This document shows positions 1-10,456 of a stretch of 64,000 bases of DNA, piece after piece. Each line of letters opens with the position of its first letter. Position 1 is the stretch's first letter. The stretch is taken from positions 1 to 64,000 of the forward strand of contig JAODUP010000847.1 in the NCBI GenBank assembly GCA_025642065.1, in the 5' to 3' direction. The DNA is from Paralvinella palmiformis. Its lineage: Eukaryota; Annelida; Polychaeta; Terebellida; Alvinellidae. The notes below the pieces were generated by a model. It was given only the letters and a program-made list of their open reading frames with translations, did no database searches and was not told the DNA's origin. The position numbers and the translations under genes were made by a program.

Positions 1-84
1 AAAATACGTTTCGTGAGATAAACTAACTTAAGTCACGTAGATAATCGACATGTCCCTTATAGTAAGAACGTAATCCTTCGTTAG

Positions 85-86
<2 letters not shown>
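1..86 (+). repeat. Duplicated block 1 (copy a)
   Basis: This stretch matches 33,855-33,945 in the same orientation: both contain a run like AAGTCAYGTAGATAATCG followed by AAGAACGT and a TTCG-containing segment. It is the first of three colinear blocks shared with the 34-36 kb region. No coding potential is seen. It probably belongs to an older segmental duplication or a long dispersed repeat. The left end is cut by the window edge. Confidence 0.55.
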
Positions 87-138
<52 letters not shown>

Positions 139-655
139 AGGATACATATATTTGTGGCACTTGCTCAGAACATCAACACCTATACATCCTTTAAAACCAA
201 CACCTCCCTTAATCTATACATAATTAAAATAATTAAATTTAAGCATACAAAAACGTACACCTCCACCCATCTATACATAAGTAGAGCTATATATGTCTGG
301 GATACTCATCAGCCTGTGGGGACCAGATAATCGTTTGTAACAAATATGTCACGCCCACAGGGAAGAGGTTGATGTCGGCTACGCATAAAAAGCGGAAGCA
401 AACAAAAAGTATCATTCGATACCACAGCTCGCAACTAACAACACATGAATGTTGTTCAATAGTAGGTTAACATATATAAAAGGCAACTACCTTGACACCG
501 CAGTTTACATTCTGCAGTAATTTGCTGTGGTTCAAAGGTAACCTATACAAAAAAAAAACATTTCGGCATCACAGATACTGATCTCAGATCACTTCTGGGT
601 TCGAATAGCTAAACAAATCCTACCTATATCAACCATACGGATATAACTCCGACAA
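87..655 (+). repeat. Repeat A, copy 1 (microsatellite-headed interspersed repeat)
   Basis: A (TG)n tract at 87-135 is followed by about 520 bp that align by eye with 13,096-13,995, 24,095-24,465 and 55,550-56,440. Shared landmarks, in order, are TTTTAGG-TACATAT, CATCAACA, CTCCAC, GTCTGG, CATCAGCCTGTGGG, AATATGTCACGCCCACAG, AAAAAGCGGAAGCA, CACAGCTCGCA, GCTGTGGTTCAAA and GGGTTCGAATA. The homology stops near TCCGAC, where the minisatellite begins, so the 3' hairpin module of full copies is missing. All recognised copies in the window are in plus orientation. The family looks like a non-autonomous element with a microsatellite near its head. Confidence 0.75.
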
Positions 656-659
656 ATTC

Positions 660-980
660 GGTATCGTAAGTTATTGTCTGACCAGTTGTGTGTGTGTGTG
701 TGTGTGGTATCGTAAGTTGTTGTCTGACCAGTTGTGTGTGTGTGTGTGTGTGGTATCGTAAGTTGTTGTCTGACCAGTTGTATGTGTGTGTGTGTGTGTG
801 GTATCGTAAGTTGTTGTCTGACCAGTTGTGTGTGTGTGGTATCGTAAGTTGTTGTCTGACCAGTTGTATGTGTGTGTGTGTGTGCGTGTGTGTGTGGTAT
901 CGTAAGTTGTTGTCTGACCAGTTGTGTGTGTGTGTGGTATCGTAAGTTGTTGTCTGACCAGTTATGTGTGTGTGTGTGTG
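660..980 (+). repeat. Seven-unit minisatellite with (TG)n spacers
   Basis: Seven tandem units start at 660, 706, 752, 800, 839, 896 and 936. Each begins with the 19-bp core GGTATCGTAAGTTGTTGTC, continues TGACCAGTTG, and ends in a (TG)n tail of variable length. Unit lengths are 39 to 57 bp; most of the variation is in the TG tail, while the roughly 29-bp core is nearly invariant. ORFs on both strands are low-complexity artefacts. The array lies at the 3' break of repeat A copy 1. Confidence 0.95.
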
Positions 981-1249
981 CCTGAATGGGGTTAGGTTTA
1001 TACGGAATCGAATGTAATTTAATCCCGTTGTTATACCATATACGATTATGTAAATTCGATGTAATACCAAACCCAATCGTACACTAACTTGACATCATCA
1101 AGAAAACAATCACATCGTCCGATTTCCGGTTAGATTTGTTCAGATTTAAATTACCTTTTAATTGACAAATTACGTGATATAGAAACAGATCGTATATCTG
1201 GGAGCGGTGAAATTTCATATCCACTTTATTAATTAATATGTAGCTATAT

Positions 1250-1850
1250 TTGTAAGTTAATCAAACGTTTTCATCGGTGGTGTTTAGCAACCTAATACGC
1301 ACACACTGAGAAATAATCATTATTTATTGTTACCAGATATACTTTTATGGATGTCGTCAATTAGAACGGGATTCCTTACTCGGTAGGAGGAATCTGATGA
1401 TCCTTAAACTGGAAAAGACGGCTCCATGAAAGTGAATGTTTGCGTTTCTTTCCTTCCTAATTTTTTTCTTCTTCAAATAAAAAATCGTTCTATATTTCTT
1501 ATTATTTCATAGCGGTCGATTAGAGCTTCGTATTCTCGCCCAGTCCGATGCTCCGAGCTCCAAGTTCGTGATTAAATTAATTATTCATATAATCGCTAAC
1601 ATTTTCCAGGTATATACCATTGAGAATAGTATAGACTATTATCGTGATTAGGTATATCGCCATCACTGGTCAGTTTTGGTCGCATGCCCAGAAAGGGGTC
1701 GTCACATCGAAATACTCGGAGTATTACGGGATAACAGAACGCTGCGACTAACTGTGTCTGAGACTTAAACAGGTGAGCCAAGAAAGCTGGAACTTCAGGT
1801 AGTTTGGAGACAATAAAGTTATAGACAATAGACAATAAGTTATTCCAATG
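1250..1850 (+). repeat. Duplicated block 2 (copy a)
   Basis: About 600 bp aligns, with many substitutions and small indels, to 35,225-35,850 in the same orientation. Shared landmarks include the -CACTGAGA- segment near 1,306, GGAAAAG-CG near 1,412, TTTCTTTCCTTC near 1,446, a diverged GTTCGTGATTAAATT stretch near 1,565, TTGAGAATA near 1,620, GGGTAACAGAAC-like sequence near 1,730 and TTCAGGTAGTTTG near 1,793. No coding features or tRNA boxes are seen. It is an old duplicate of a long unclassified repeat or a genomic segment. Confidence 0.65.
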
Positions 1851-1879
1851 CAGCAAATAGATGATAATATAATAATATG

Positions 1880-1922
1880 ACTTTAAACACGCACGCACGT
1901 ACGCACATATAAACACACATAC

Positions 1923-1956
<34 letters not shown>

Positions 1957-1982
1957 GAATATGTGCGTACACACGTGCGCTC

Positions 1983-2040
<58 letters not shown>
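1880..2040. repeat. Compound microsatellite: (ACGC)-rich, (AT)n, (AG)n
   Basis: A CACGCACGCACGTACGCAC run is followed by (AT)n at 1,926-1,954, a GTGCGTACACACGTGCGC spacer, (AT)n at 1,985-2,002 and (AG)n at about 2,003-2,039. ORFs crossing it (LSLSL, YIYIY, REREE types) are translations of simple repeats. Confidence 0.95.
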
Positions 2041-2042
<2 letters not shown>

Positions 2043-2139
2043 AGAATGCCCATCATCGGTTGCAGTATATCTTTGAAGAAGCAATGTCCGTTCTCCTTTT
2101 TGTGCTAGTATCGAACTTTGGGTCCAGACTTTGCAGACG

Positions 2140-2245
2140 CGTGCATGCATAAGCCAGCGATTGCGCTCCGCACAGAAGAGACATTGTATCGCAGGCAAAT
2201 ACCATCCCTGGATAGGGGATGACGAAAGTTATCAGGAGAACTTTG
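2140..2245 (+). repeat. Duplicated block 3 (copy a)
   Basis: Weak colinear similarity to 36,010-36,095: both have a CATGCA segment, an AGAAGAGA/GATAGAGA segment, a GGGG run and then AGGAGAAC. It lies the expected distance after block 2, which supports homology despite the divergence. Confidence 0.4.
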
Positions 2246-2514
2246 AACAGTGTTTAACTAATTACGTATGGCAGTTATGGTTCTTCTACTAGATTCAAAC
2301 TGGAAAAAGAACACCACTGATTAAAACGAGTCATTTATTCAAACCCTCAGAATCAATATCTCGATGCCGAGGTTTTAGAACAACAAATCTCTTGGCGTTA
2401 TGTTTTTACAACCACATGTAAACAAAAAAGCAAACGATTTATCTGTTAAGTTTCCTACACGTGGGATTTCCAAAACTTTCGATAACTAATTAATATGTCC
2501 GGCAGACAAAGGAT

Positions 2515-2760
2515 AATAATAATAATAATAATAACGTATATTTAATAAAGCGCCCTTACTAGCAGGAGCCATTCAAAGGCGCTGTACAAATAATATGTAA
2601 TATAATAATACCCCAAATAATATGTCTGTAAAAACCCTGTAATGATTTAAAAGATAATAATTATTTATCTGTGAAAGCGACCTTAAATAGGTGTGCTTTT
2701 AGAAGAGACTTAAAATTTCCAAGAGTCGACGCATTTATATATCTCTATATTAGGGTATAC
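2515..2760 (-). mobile_element. CR1/L2-like LINE 3' end (LINE E family)
   Basis: Read on the minus strand, this matches the 3' end of the plus-strand LINE at 52,650-53,800: ACAGATAAATAAT, then a TTTTTACA-ACATATT segment, CAGCGCCTTTGAATGGCT, GCTAGTAAG, GCTTTATTAAATATAC and a terminal (ATT)n tail (2,517-2,534 on the plus strand). The upstream side has only a trace of the C-terminal coding region near 2,700-2,740. A terminal (ATT)n or similar short repeat is usual for CR1/L2-type non-LTR retrotransposons. This is a 5'-truncated dead copy. Confidence 0.75.
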
Positions 2761-3002
2761 ATATTACGGAATCATTCCGTGCATCTAGTTAATCTAATTA
2801 ATGACAAGACATAGCAACGGAAGGAAATGCAGTACTATAATAGGAGAGAAAGTGTCAATTCCTATAATGTACTCGATTGTCTCAATTACCTCAAATCAAT
2901 ATCAATTGACATTTCACATATATGCTCCAATTATAAACAAAGTAACCTTTAAAGACTTGGGAAAGATAAAGATGTAACCCAACTCTTCTACTACCTTTAT
3001 CA

Positions 3003-3005
<3 letters not shown>

Positions 3006-3055
<50 letters not shown>
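3006..3055. repeat. (AT)n microsatellite
   Basis: About 25 uninterrupted AT dinucleotides. Confidence 0.98.
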
Positions 3056-3058
<3 letters not shown>

Positions 3059-3059
3059 A

Positions 3060-4740
3060 CAAAATAAACAACAGTGACACATTTATAATTCATATCTACT
3101 TTCAAGTGGCTGTAGTTTTCTGTAACTGAAATATTGGTGGTTTAGATATGAAAAGGAATGTGTTCCAATAAACAATGTCTACAATATTCTCTCATACTTG
3201 ATGTTTATTACCTATTCTCCGGACCTTGTTTACTTCACTCAACACAGTCTGGATTATTGACAGCTATATGAATCTAATATCGTGAAGTCAAATGTCACAT
3301 GATGATATCAATCCTTACAACAGCTGACATGCTATAACACTGATACTATATGTATTCTCTAGAACGAAAATAAATCGCAAATTGTCTAGGAAATAACAAA
3401 CTCTCTTGCATCTAATTATCGATGTTATATCCCGCGTCCTATATTTTATACATCGTGATGTAAATCTTATATGCGGGCCGCCATTGTTAAAGGAACAATC
3501 CATCTTCCTTTCACATTTGTGGACTATACTACACACATGTTAACACAACTTATAAATAACCTCAAACTGTGAAGACAATTAACGTCATGGGCCCAGCGAT
3601 CCACGCTAGGTCTAACACAAATGCCCCTCAAACCACCCTATGTGTTTCGTCGTAGAGGTTATAGCAAGACATATTCTTTGATTTGCGAGCGGTATTAGCA
3701 AGATATTTTGAGATATACGTCACAAGAGATATATTCTATTTGAGCGAAATTCAACATATTAGAGCACTAAAAAACAAACGCATATTTTCATTTAGTGACA
3801 CATCTTTTTGTTTAGTTAAATATTTCATGTAAGTATATGTCTGTGCAAATTTAATTATTTTGGAACTAAACCAAGGAGATCTGTTCAGCTTATACTATGC
3901 ATTAACCTCTACTTAATATAAGAGAATCACAAGAATACAAATACAGTTAGCACAACCAGCATTATTTTAATAAAAAGAGCACAGATCAGTTGTTATACTA
4001 TTTTTTTTCTTCTTTAAACAAACAAATTTGTACAACCCAATCATGTTTGCATCATTTTCTTCATATATTAAAAAACACGTCCCCTCGTTTTCACGTGGTC
4101 TATGGCATGAATGTCCATAAACCTAACTATACAGCAGACTAGAATATAGCCCCAAACTTTTACGTTTTCACAACTTCATTATGCCACTTGAGACGTTAGC
4201 CAAAATGTACAATATTTACCATCGATATCACAAGTTTCGTACAAGTCATCTATACCACCGTTGTGTGTGCGGATTACTGAGAAAACCATTGTTCTTGAAA
4301 TCTCGCCTATTGGGAACATTTTCAAATGAAATTCTTCCAGAGCACGAAACACAACATTGCTTTCAAATAAATTACCTGAAGCTGGGAAATAAAGAGAATA
4401 GTTCTCAAACCTTATATTTATGAACGGTTATTCTGATAAAAGCGCCCTTTCCTTGGCTTGTACACTGAAGCTAAGCCCCTTTGGTGTCATATTCTTAATG
4501 CATTTTCTAGAGATTTAGTCTTTTTTGACCTTTTGAAGAAATGTTTTCCCTCATTATAATATGTGTTTGTGGCTGACAATACGCAATGTTGTTTTTTGGT
4601 TTCTTATTTTGTTGCATATCCTTCTGGATTTTGTGAAATTTGTATTAAGCCTTGAGACCTTTCATGTAATCTCGGCAGTTAAGCCATTTACTGACAAAGA
4701 TGTGGCAGTGATTCATATTGAATTACTCATGTAATTTATT
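3060..4740. other. No recognised feature
   Basis: AT-rich sequence without tRNA boxes, terminal repeats or recognisable protein similarity. Short ORFs occur, for example 3,315-3,536 (minus) and 4,181-4,423 (plus, 80 codons). Neither resembles a known family and both are about the length expected by chance. Confidence 0.6.
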
Positions 4741-4800
4741 GGGGCGCCTCCGTGGTCTAGTTGGTAGCGCACTGGACAACATATCACTACCACCTGGGTG
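4741..4800 (+). repeat. SINE S1, 5' tRNA-like head only
   Basis: The sequence GGGCGCCTCCGTGGTCTAG matches the heads of the S1 copies at 8,452 and 8,938. An internal promoter A box (TGGTCTAGTTG) lies at 4,753-4,763. Where a B box would follow, the sequence passes directly into a degenerate GGGTGGTTGGG array and then (GAGT)n, so the body of the SINE has been lost or replaced by tandem-repeat expansion. Confidence 0.8.
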
Positions 4801-4900
4801 GTTGGGTAGTTGGGTTGGTGGGTGGGTGAGAGGTTGGGTGAGTGTGTGAGTGATTGAGTGATTGAGTGGGTGAGTGGGTGAGTGAGTGAGTGAGTGAGTT

Positions 4901-4937
<37 letters not shown>

Positions 4938-5204
4938 GTGAGTGAGTGAGTGAGTGAGTGAGTGAGTGAGTGGTTTAGGAAGGGTTGGTGATAGTAATGA
5001 GAGGATGGGAGGGTTGTAATAATTATTAAGTATGAGTTTGAATGATGATATATGAGTGGTGAGTGAGTGAGTGAGTGAGTGAGTGAGTGAGTGAGTGAGT
5101 AGTGAGTGAGTGAGTGAGTGAGTGAGTGAGTGAGTGAGTGAGTGAGTGAGTGAGTGAGTGAGTGGTGAGTGAGTGAGTGAGTGAGTGAGTGAGTGAGTGA
5201 GTGA
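4801..5204. repeat. (GAGT)n tetranucleotide array with (GATT)n and a degenerate core
   Basis: About 400 bp of GAGT repeats, with a (TGAT)n stretch at about 4,905-4,936 and a less regular island at about 4,975-5,055. The minus strand reads as SLTHSLTH peptide repeats with no biological meaning. Shorter arrays of the same motif occur at 6,820-6,925, 22,937-22,967 and 23,120-23,148, and in minus orientation at 9,858-9,905. Confidence 0.97.
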
Positions 5205-5620
5205 AACATTCCGTATATCTTCTACTAGATCTGGCAGAAGAAGAGGATCATTACTGCCAATTGCATATCACACATTCCGACTGCATGTGCAAGCCAATAT
5301 ATCCGGACCATCCGATTAATCTCTCGAAAACGAAAGTTTTAGAACAACGTATTCTTTCTATGTCGGAAGTCGGTATTTGTTAGATGCATACATGCTCCTC
5401 TGGAGACAGCGATAGTTAAGATGTTGATTATATGACTGTGTACTGCGGCTAGCAAAACTCGAAACGATATCTAGACTCAGTGTGAGCACTAGTCTAGCGG
5501 ATAACGATGGTAGACTAAATCTTGTATTCAGTATTCTACTATTAGCTGCGTGCAGCCATCAACAAGGAGAACGTCCTTGATGTTAGTATGAGAATTCCTG
5601 CTTCCCGAAAACATATTGTA
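5205..5620 (+). repeat. Duplicated block 4 (copy a; inverted relative to 36,380-36,790)
   Basis: About 410 bp matches the reverse complement of 36,380-36,790. Landmarks are ACATTC-GTATATCT, CTACTAGATCTGG, AGAAGA-GATCATTACTG, GTGCAAGCC, AAAGTTTTAGAACAACG, ATTCTTTC, GAAGTCGGTATTTG, CATGCTCCT, GTCTAGCGGAT and AAGGAGAA-GT-CTTGATG. Blocks 1-3 have the same orientation in both regions and this one is flipped. A 60-codon ORF (5,201-5,383) is not preserved in the partner, so I do not call it coding. Confidence 0.75.
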
Positions 5621-5667
5621 GTTATTAATACAAATTTAATACATTCTATTTCTGTGAGATCCTTACT

Positions 5668-5765
5668 AGAAATACTATTACTACTATCACTACTACTACT
5701 ATTACTACTACTATTGCTACTATTACTACTACTACTATTACTACTACTACTACTACTACTACTCA
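5668..5765. repeat. (ACT)n trinucleotide repeat
   Basis: Imperfect ACT/ATT triplets over about 95 bp. It produces poly-Leu and poly-Ser ORFs on opposite strands. Confidence 0.95.
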
Positions 5766-5829
5766 CACTACAACCAGTGCTTTAATCCCAATGTTATCTG
5801 AAGCTTAATGAGTAATTCTATGATACTTA

Positions 5830-5900
5830 CAAAGATGATGATGATTGATGTTTTACGGCCACTTTTGTGCATAAGGTAGGCTAAATGGGCCATTGATACT
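5830..5900 (-). repeat. SINE S1, 3' fragment
   Basis: The reverse complement reads GGCCCATTTAGCCTACCTT, then CACAAAAGTGGCCGTAAAAC and an ATC-rich tail, matching the 3' part of S1 at 8,560-8,640 and 24,829-24,895. Confidence 0.75.
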
Positions 5901-5998
5901 TACTAAGAACATGATGTATATAAAACAGGTTTGGATGTTTAAATTAATAAGAAATTCAGAGGTTTTCATATGATCTGAATTAAAAATATATAATATTT

Positions 5999-6066
<68 letters not shown>
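5999..6066. repeat. (AT)n microsatellite
   Basis: About 34 uninterrupted AT units. Confidence 0.98.
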
Positions 6067-6071
<5 letters not shown>

Positions 6072-7029
6072 TTAAAAATAAGGCTATGCTTGCGGAAGGA
6101 TGGTCAATGATTGTTGGATTTGCTTCCTATTCACCTCCTAGATATATGACTAGATACCGCTCCCAATCATATCATCTTTGCTTCGTAAAATATCCCAATT
6201 ATAATCCAATAAATCTTAATAAAACAAATTAATTAGATCCTGAAATAAGACCATCTGATTAATTCAAGTTACTTTGCAAGAAGTCATGATCTTATATCGA
6301 TTAAAGATAATGTTATAGCATATCTTATATAGTTAAAACAAACTGGAATTAAATTACATTTGATTTTATATCAACTTGTTTACACACATATACACACGCA
6401 CACATTCACGCACACACGCGTTCACATACACAGATGTATGCATGAAGGAATTTATCCACGTACGTACGTACGTACTAATGCATGCATGCGTGCGTTCGTG
6501 CGTGCGTGCACACAAAAATACGTATATATTTCAAAAGCCATTATGTTTGTCTCAGCTTCAGATTAATATAATGATAGTCGAAATACTACTACAACATATC
6601 ATCAAAATCCTATCACGTGCACAAAAGAGGCCGTAAAACACCAATAATCATTATCACAAACAGAGACACGCGCAATGATAAACATTTGTTTTCACAAAAC
6701 ATACAAATAAAAATACTATGTATTATACAATATTCCATATATGGCAGTGAGTTATTTATCATAATGAACACTTAGTATCATTTAGCCATAATGTAAAATG
6801 CAGACTCTTATACTACTCAAGCGAGTCAGTGAGAGTAATTGGGTCATTGTGTGAGTGAGTCAGCGAGTCGGTGAGTCAATCAGTCAGTGACTCACTCACT
6901 CACTCACTCAGACAGACAGATAGAGGCAAGCAGACTTTCTCTTGGGGGATGAAAGTGGGTTAGTCATTGAGTGAGACAGCCGAGCCCGTTAATCAATTAC
7001 TGAGTTATCTAAGACATTCATCACAGCTA
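6067..7029. other. Unclassified AT-rich sequence with simple repeats and an S1 tail
   Basis: Contains an ACACAC/ACGTACGT/GCGTGCGT low-complexity stretch (about 6,380-6,510), an S1 3' tail fragment at about 6,612-6,652 (CACAAAAGAGGCCGTAAAAC followed by ATC/ATT), and a GAGT/GTCA tetranucleotide patch at 6,820-6,925. No gene is seen. Confidence 0.6.
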
Positions 7030-7165
7030 AAACACACAGCGGATTGAGAGTTTTTGGTGTTTTCGTTTTATCTTATTAATTTTGATTAATTATTCTTTAT
7101 TCTTGCAATATTTAATACCCCGAAGGGTTCGTATGGAGTAAGTCACAGTACTTCTCGGATGTGTA
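7030..7165 (+). repeat. Diverged direct repeat, left copy
   Basis: Aligns by eye with 7,985-8,095: TTTATTCT, then AATATTT-AT, AAGGGTT, GTAAGTCA and GTGTATG occur in the same order. The copies are about 950 bp apart and roughly 70 percent similar. The interior has no transposon protein, so an LTR pair is not supported. They may be two copies of a short dispersed repeat. Confidence 0.4.
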
Positions 7166-7984
7166 TGCTTATGAGACTTTTGATACTCCATCAAATATCG
7201 AAACCATATTATGCTGGAGTTGAGAAGTTCAGTTTTCTGTACGTGGAGACTGTATGTTGTCAGCTCCGTATAGTCCGTACACTATTTGGTGTTTGGCCTG
7301 AGAATGCGGCATATAAATGACTGCAGCACGCATAGTACACCGTTAAATCATTATAAGTACTCCTGGATGATGAATACCAACACTGTCACTATCGGTGACA
7401 TTATGCTCAGATCCCTTGGTCGGTGTTGTTTATATAACACATTTAGTTGTATATATAATTCGCTTGAGTGCAATCTGGGAATAAACTCAACTTTCTCATT
7501 TCCAGTTCTGCCCAGTCTATTATAAGACAGCGAGGCTAAGTTTAGATTGCTCGTCATTAATTACCCTAAAACTCTTCATGATAAGCATATAGCCGGTAAG
7601 CAGAAAACATTAAGTTGGGTTTTAAAATTGTACGTTATAATTTTAACAGAGCCGTGGATATGACGTCATAACGGCCTACCTTATCATGGATGACACCTTT
7701 CTAAAAGCCACTAAACTATCAATATTCGTCATCGTCGCTTTCTGACAGCTTCTTCTTGAAGAAAGTAATTAGTAGCTGTAAATAGAGCTGCTTAGGGTGT
7801 CAGTTACCTTAAACGTTTTCATAACTACCGTGACCTGATTTGTAAGGAGGGGGGGGGGGTTGTCCTCGTTTAACTGATTTACTTTTTAGAGTTTTGTTGG
7901 CTAGCGACTAGGTGACTGGTGACATTTTACTTATATCTCAGCCTAAACAGTCACTGCTAAGACACACACAATACCTTTGCCGCG
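7166..7984. other. No recognised feature
   Basis: AT-rich sequence between the two direct repeats. The short ORFs at 7,286-7,525 and 7,351-7,557 overlap on opposite strands and resemble nothing I know. A poly-G run is at 7,848-7,858. Confidence 0.5.
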
Positions 7985-8095
7985 ATTGCGGTTTGTGTTT
8001 GCTTTTGTCTTTCTTTATTCTGATTAATTTTGCTCGAAATATTTGATGCCATAAAGGGTTAGTAACCAGTAAGTAAGTCATGGTATATGAATGTG
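7985..8095 (+). repeat. Diverged direct repeat, right copy
   Basis: Partner of 7,030-7,165; it ends just before the (GT)n tract. Confidence 0.4.
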
Positions 8096-8121
8096 TATAT
8101 GTATGTGGGCGTGCTTGTGCG

Positions 8122-8122
<1 letters not shown>

Positions 8123-8163
<41 letters not shown>

Positions 8164-8166
8164 GTG

Positions 8167-8213
<47 letters not shown>
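8123..8213. repeat. (GT)n microsatellite
   Basis: GT repeats with one GTTGTGTT interruption around 8,160. Confidence 0.97.
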
Positions 8214-8214
<1 letters not shown>

Positions 8215-8348
8215 CAGCTTAAAATTTAACAAGTATTATCAATTAATTTGGTGGAACTTGTCTAAACATTTACCAGAACATTGTAACATGTTGAATGAAG
8301 TGTCGAAAAGATGATGGCGGCCATCAATTTCTTATTATAGACAAAACC

Positions 8349-8350
<2 letters not shown>

Positions 8351-8399
<49 letters not shown>
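8351..8399. repeat. (AT)n microsatellite
   Basis: Pure AT tract. Confidence 0.98.
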
Positions 8400-8402
<3 letters not shown>

Positions 8403-8451
8403 GTTTTTATAATTTCATCTCTTGTGATTACTTTCTCCTGCTTATATACCC

Positions 8452-8640
8452 AGGGCGTCTTCGTGGTCTAAATGGTAGCGCGATGGACAACAGATCACTA
8501 ACACCTGAGTTCGAATCTCGGCGTGGGGGGTATTTCATCTTTGACTTCATTTCATTACCTTTGGAAGTGGCACGGCCCACTTAGACAACTATGCGCACAA
8601 AAGTGGCCGTAAAACAACAATCATCATCATCGTCACCATC
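8452..8640 (+). mobile_element. SINE S1, full copy
   Basis: The most complete copy of a tRNA-derived SINE. It has an A box (TGGTCTAAATG, 8,464-8,474) and a B box (AGTTCGAATCT, 8,518-8,528) with tRNA-like spacing. These are followed by a tRNA-unrelated body containing ATTTCATC, CATTACC, GGCACGGCCCA and GCACAAAAGTGGCCGTAAAAC, and an (ATC)n tail. SINEs are non-autonomous, transcribed by RNA polymerase III and moved by LINE reverse transcriptase. Other copies or fragments are at 4,741, 5,830, 6,612, 8,938 and 24,829. Confidence 0.85.
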
Positions 8641-8937
8641 TTGCTTATATACCAGAAATAAGATAATTTCAGTCTGTAAAGCCAAAAGTATATTCCAAAC
8701 CGGCACGTATTATCCACGTATGAAAGGTAACCAGCTTGGAATAGAAAACATGAAATATTTGACGCTCTCTTTTTTCACATATTTTTCAATCAAACGAAGA
8801 AAGCTTGTGATCAATCTTATTTACTTTATATTCTGGAAGTTAATTTTACGCTTTTCTATTTAGGGAAAGTGGGAGCGATATATCAGGATGCTAAGAACAA
8901 TGTTGGGTGTACAACCGCGTCCTATAATCCAATGTAG

Positions 8938-9115
8938 GGCGCCATCATGGCCTAACCGGTAGCGCGCGATTGGCCACAGACCTATAGCACCTGGGTTGAA
9001 ACCGCTGCAGTCTATGTCAGAAGGGCGTTTCATCGTTCAATTCGCCTCATTACCCGTGGAGGTGGCTCGGCCCATATAGCCTACCAAGTGTTTGAAAGCG
9101 ATCTTAAAAAGGAAC
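8938..9115 (+). mobile_element. SINE S1, second copy
   Basis: Starts GGGCGCCATCATGGCCTAA and has a diverged B-box region (GGGTTGAAACC). The body carries GGGCGTTTCATC, CCTCATTACC and GGCTCGGCCCATATAGCCTACC. The end is degenerate (AGTGTTTGAAAGCGATCTTAAAA) and lacks an ATC tail. It lies 300 bp from the preceding copy in the same orientation. Confidence 0.8.
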
Positions 9116-10375
9116 AGTTACATTTATATTGTATACTTCTATAAAACAAATTTGTACATTTCTGAGATAAATGTTACTCGACTTTAAAACAAATTATTTC
9201 ACAAATAGTAGACAAGTAAAGACTAGCTAAAGCACGACGTATAAAATAACGTTGCTAAATGTTAGGATAAACGAAGTCTCTATTTACACAGCATCGACTA
9301 TAGCGTAGTATTTAGTAGTTTTATGTTTGGTTATGAACCAATTACGGGGATGTGCCATACTGACAAAGGAAAAAACGAAAGGATTATTCTTGACGCAATG
9401 ACGTAGGCGACGAATTAATTTCTAATGAGAATCGCTATGGCGTGGTCTTCGGTTCTCAACAAGGTCTCTTTGCGAGCTGTGAAGTACGTACATAAAAGGG
9501 TAAAGGTGTGCGACAAATCTTCCTTACAGACAGAGACGCGTTAAAATAGCATCGCCACCCACGCATATTTCTATTGCGGTATAACATCCTTTCAAATAAT
9601 AGGATTTCATTTTTAAAAAGAGTGTTTCCGAAACTTTCCATACATTTAAAGGGCTTGCTTCGTTACAGTATACTCTTAATTATGATCAGAAAAGTTAATT
9701 GTCTATGATGTAAAATTAAGAAGAATAATATGTTATTTTGGCTTCGTGGAAAATAAAATCCTTGTGAGATTACAATACGCATTACTTAGCTGCATGTCGT
9801 ATGGGAAAACTAAAGGTGGAGAAATGAATTACCTATGTGTGTGAAATGTTTTATGATGACTCACTCACTAACTCACTCATTCGCTTACTCAACCACTCAC
9901 TCACTGACCCATCCATGACCAGTATTATTGCCTTTTAGAATTTAATGCGATTAACGTCTCAATGTGTTTTACATTGTCGCGATAATATATATTAGCAATT
10001 ATTAATCATAAAATGAGAAAACAGGAATACATTAATATTTATCGGTTGTGAAGTGAATGGCTAATATTTTAAGACAGGGGACTCTTTCAATAAATGAAGA
10101 CGTGTCTAACGGACTACTATATGTCTAACTGTTAAAATATTATTCTAATATCATCTGGCTGCATAATGCTTACAGTCTTATTCAGTCAGACACTATTCCA
10201 GATACCTGTATCTCTGTTCAAATCTTATGTTACACTTTGAACAGGTAGACGGCCTAGATAAATAGTGTTTCCGCTCTTGAATAGTTTAAATACGTTTTTA
10301 ATCATCACCTGATGAATGTTGGTTTCACCAATATATAACGTTATTCGTTTAATTTCCTTTTGGGGACAACAATCA
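9116..10375. other. No recognised feature
   Basis: AT-rich. The only structure seen is a short ACTC/CACT tetranucleotide patch at about 9,858-9,905. No convincing ORF. Confidence 0.6.
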
Positions 10376-10406
10376 CAGCGTCTTTGAATGGTTCCTGGTA
10401 GTAAGA

Positions 10407-10456
<50 letters not shown>

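Noticed and set aside
660..980. Repeat-spacer layout reminiscent of a CRISPR array
   Set aside because: The spacers are (TG)n of variable length rather than unique sequences, and the context is eukaryotic.
624..1076. 150-codon minus-strand ORF across the minisatellite
   Set aside because: It is composed of the minisatellite core and (CA)n translated; unit lengths vary by non-multiples of three between neighbours.
7030..8095. Direct repeats as LTRs of a retrotransposon
   Set aside because: The interior is only about 820 bp without gag/pol similarity, and the repeats are short, strongly diverged and lack clear TG-CA ends.
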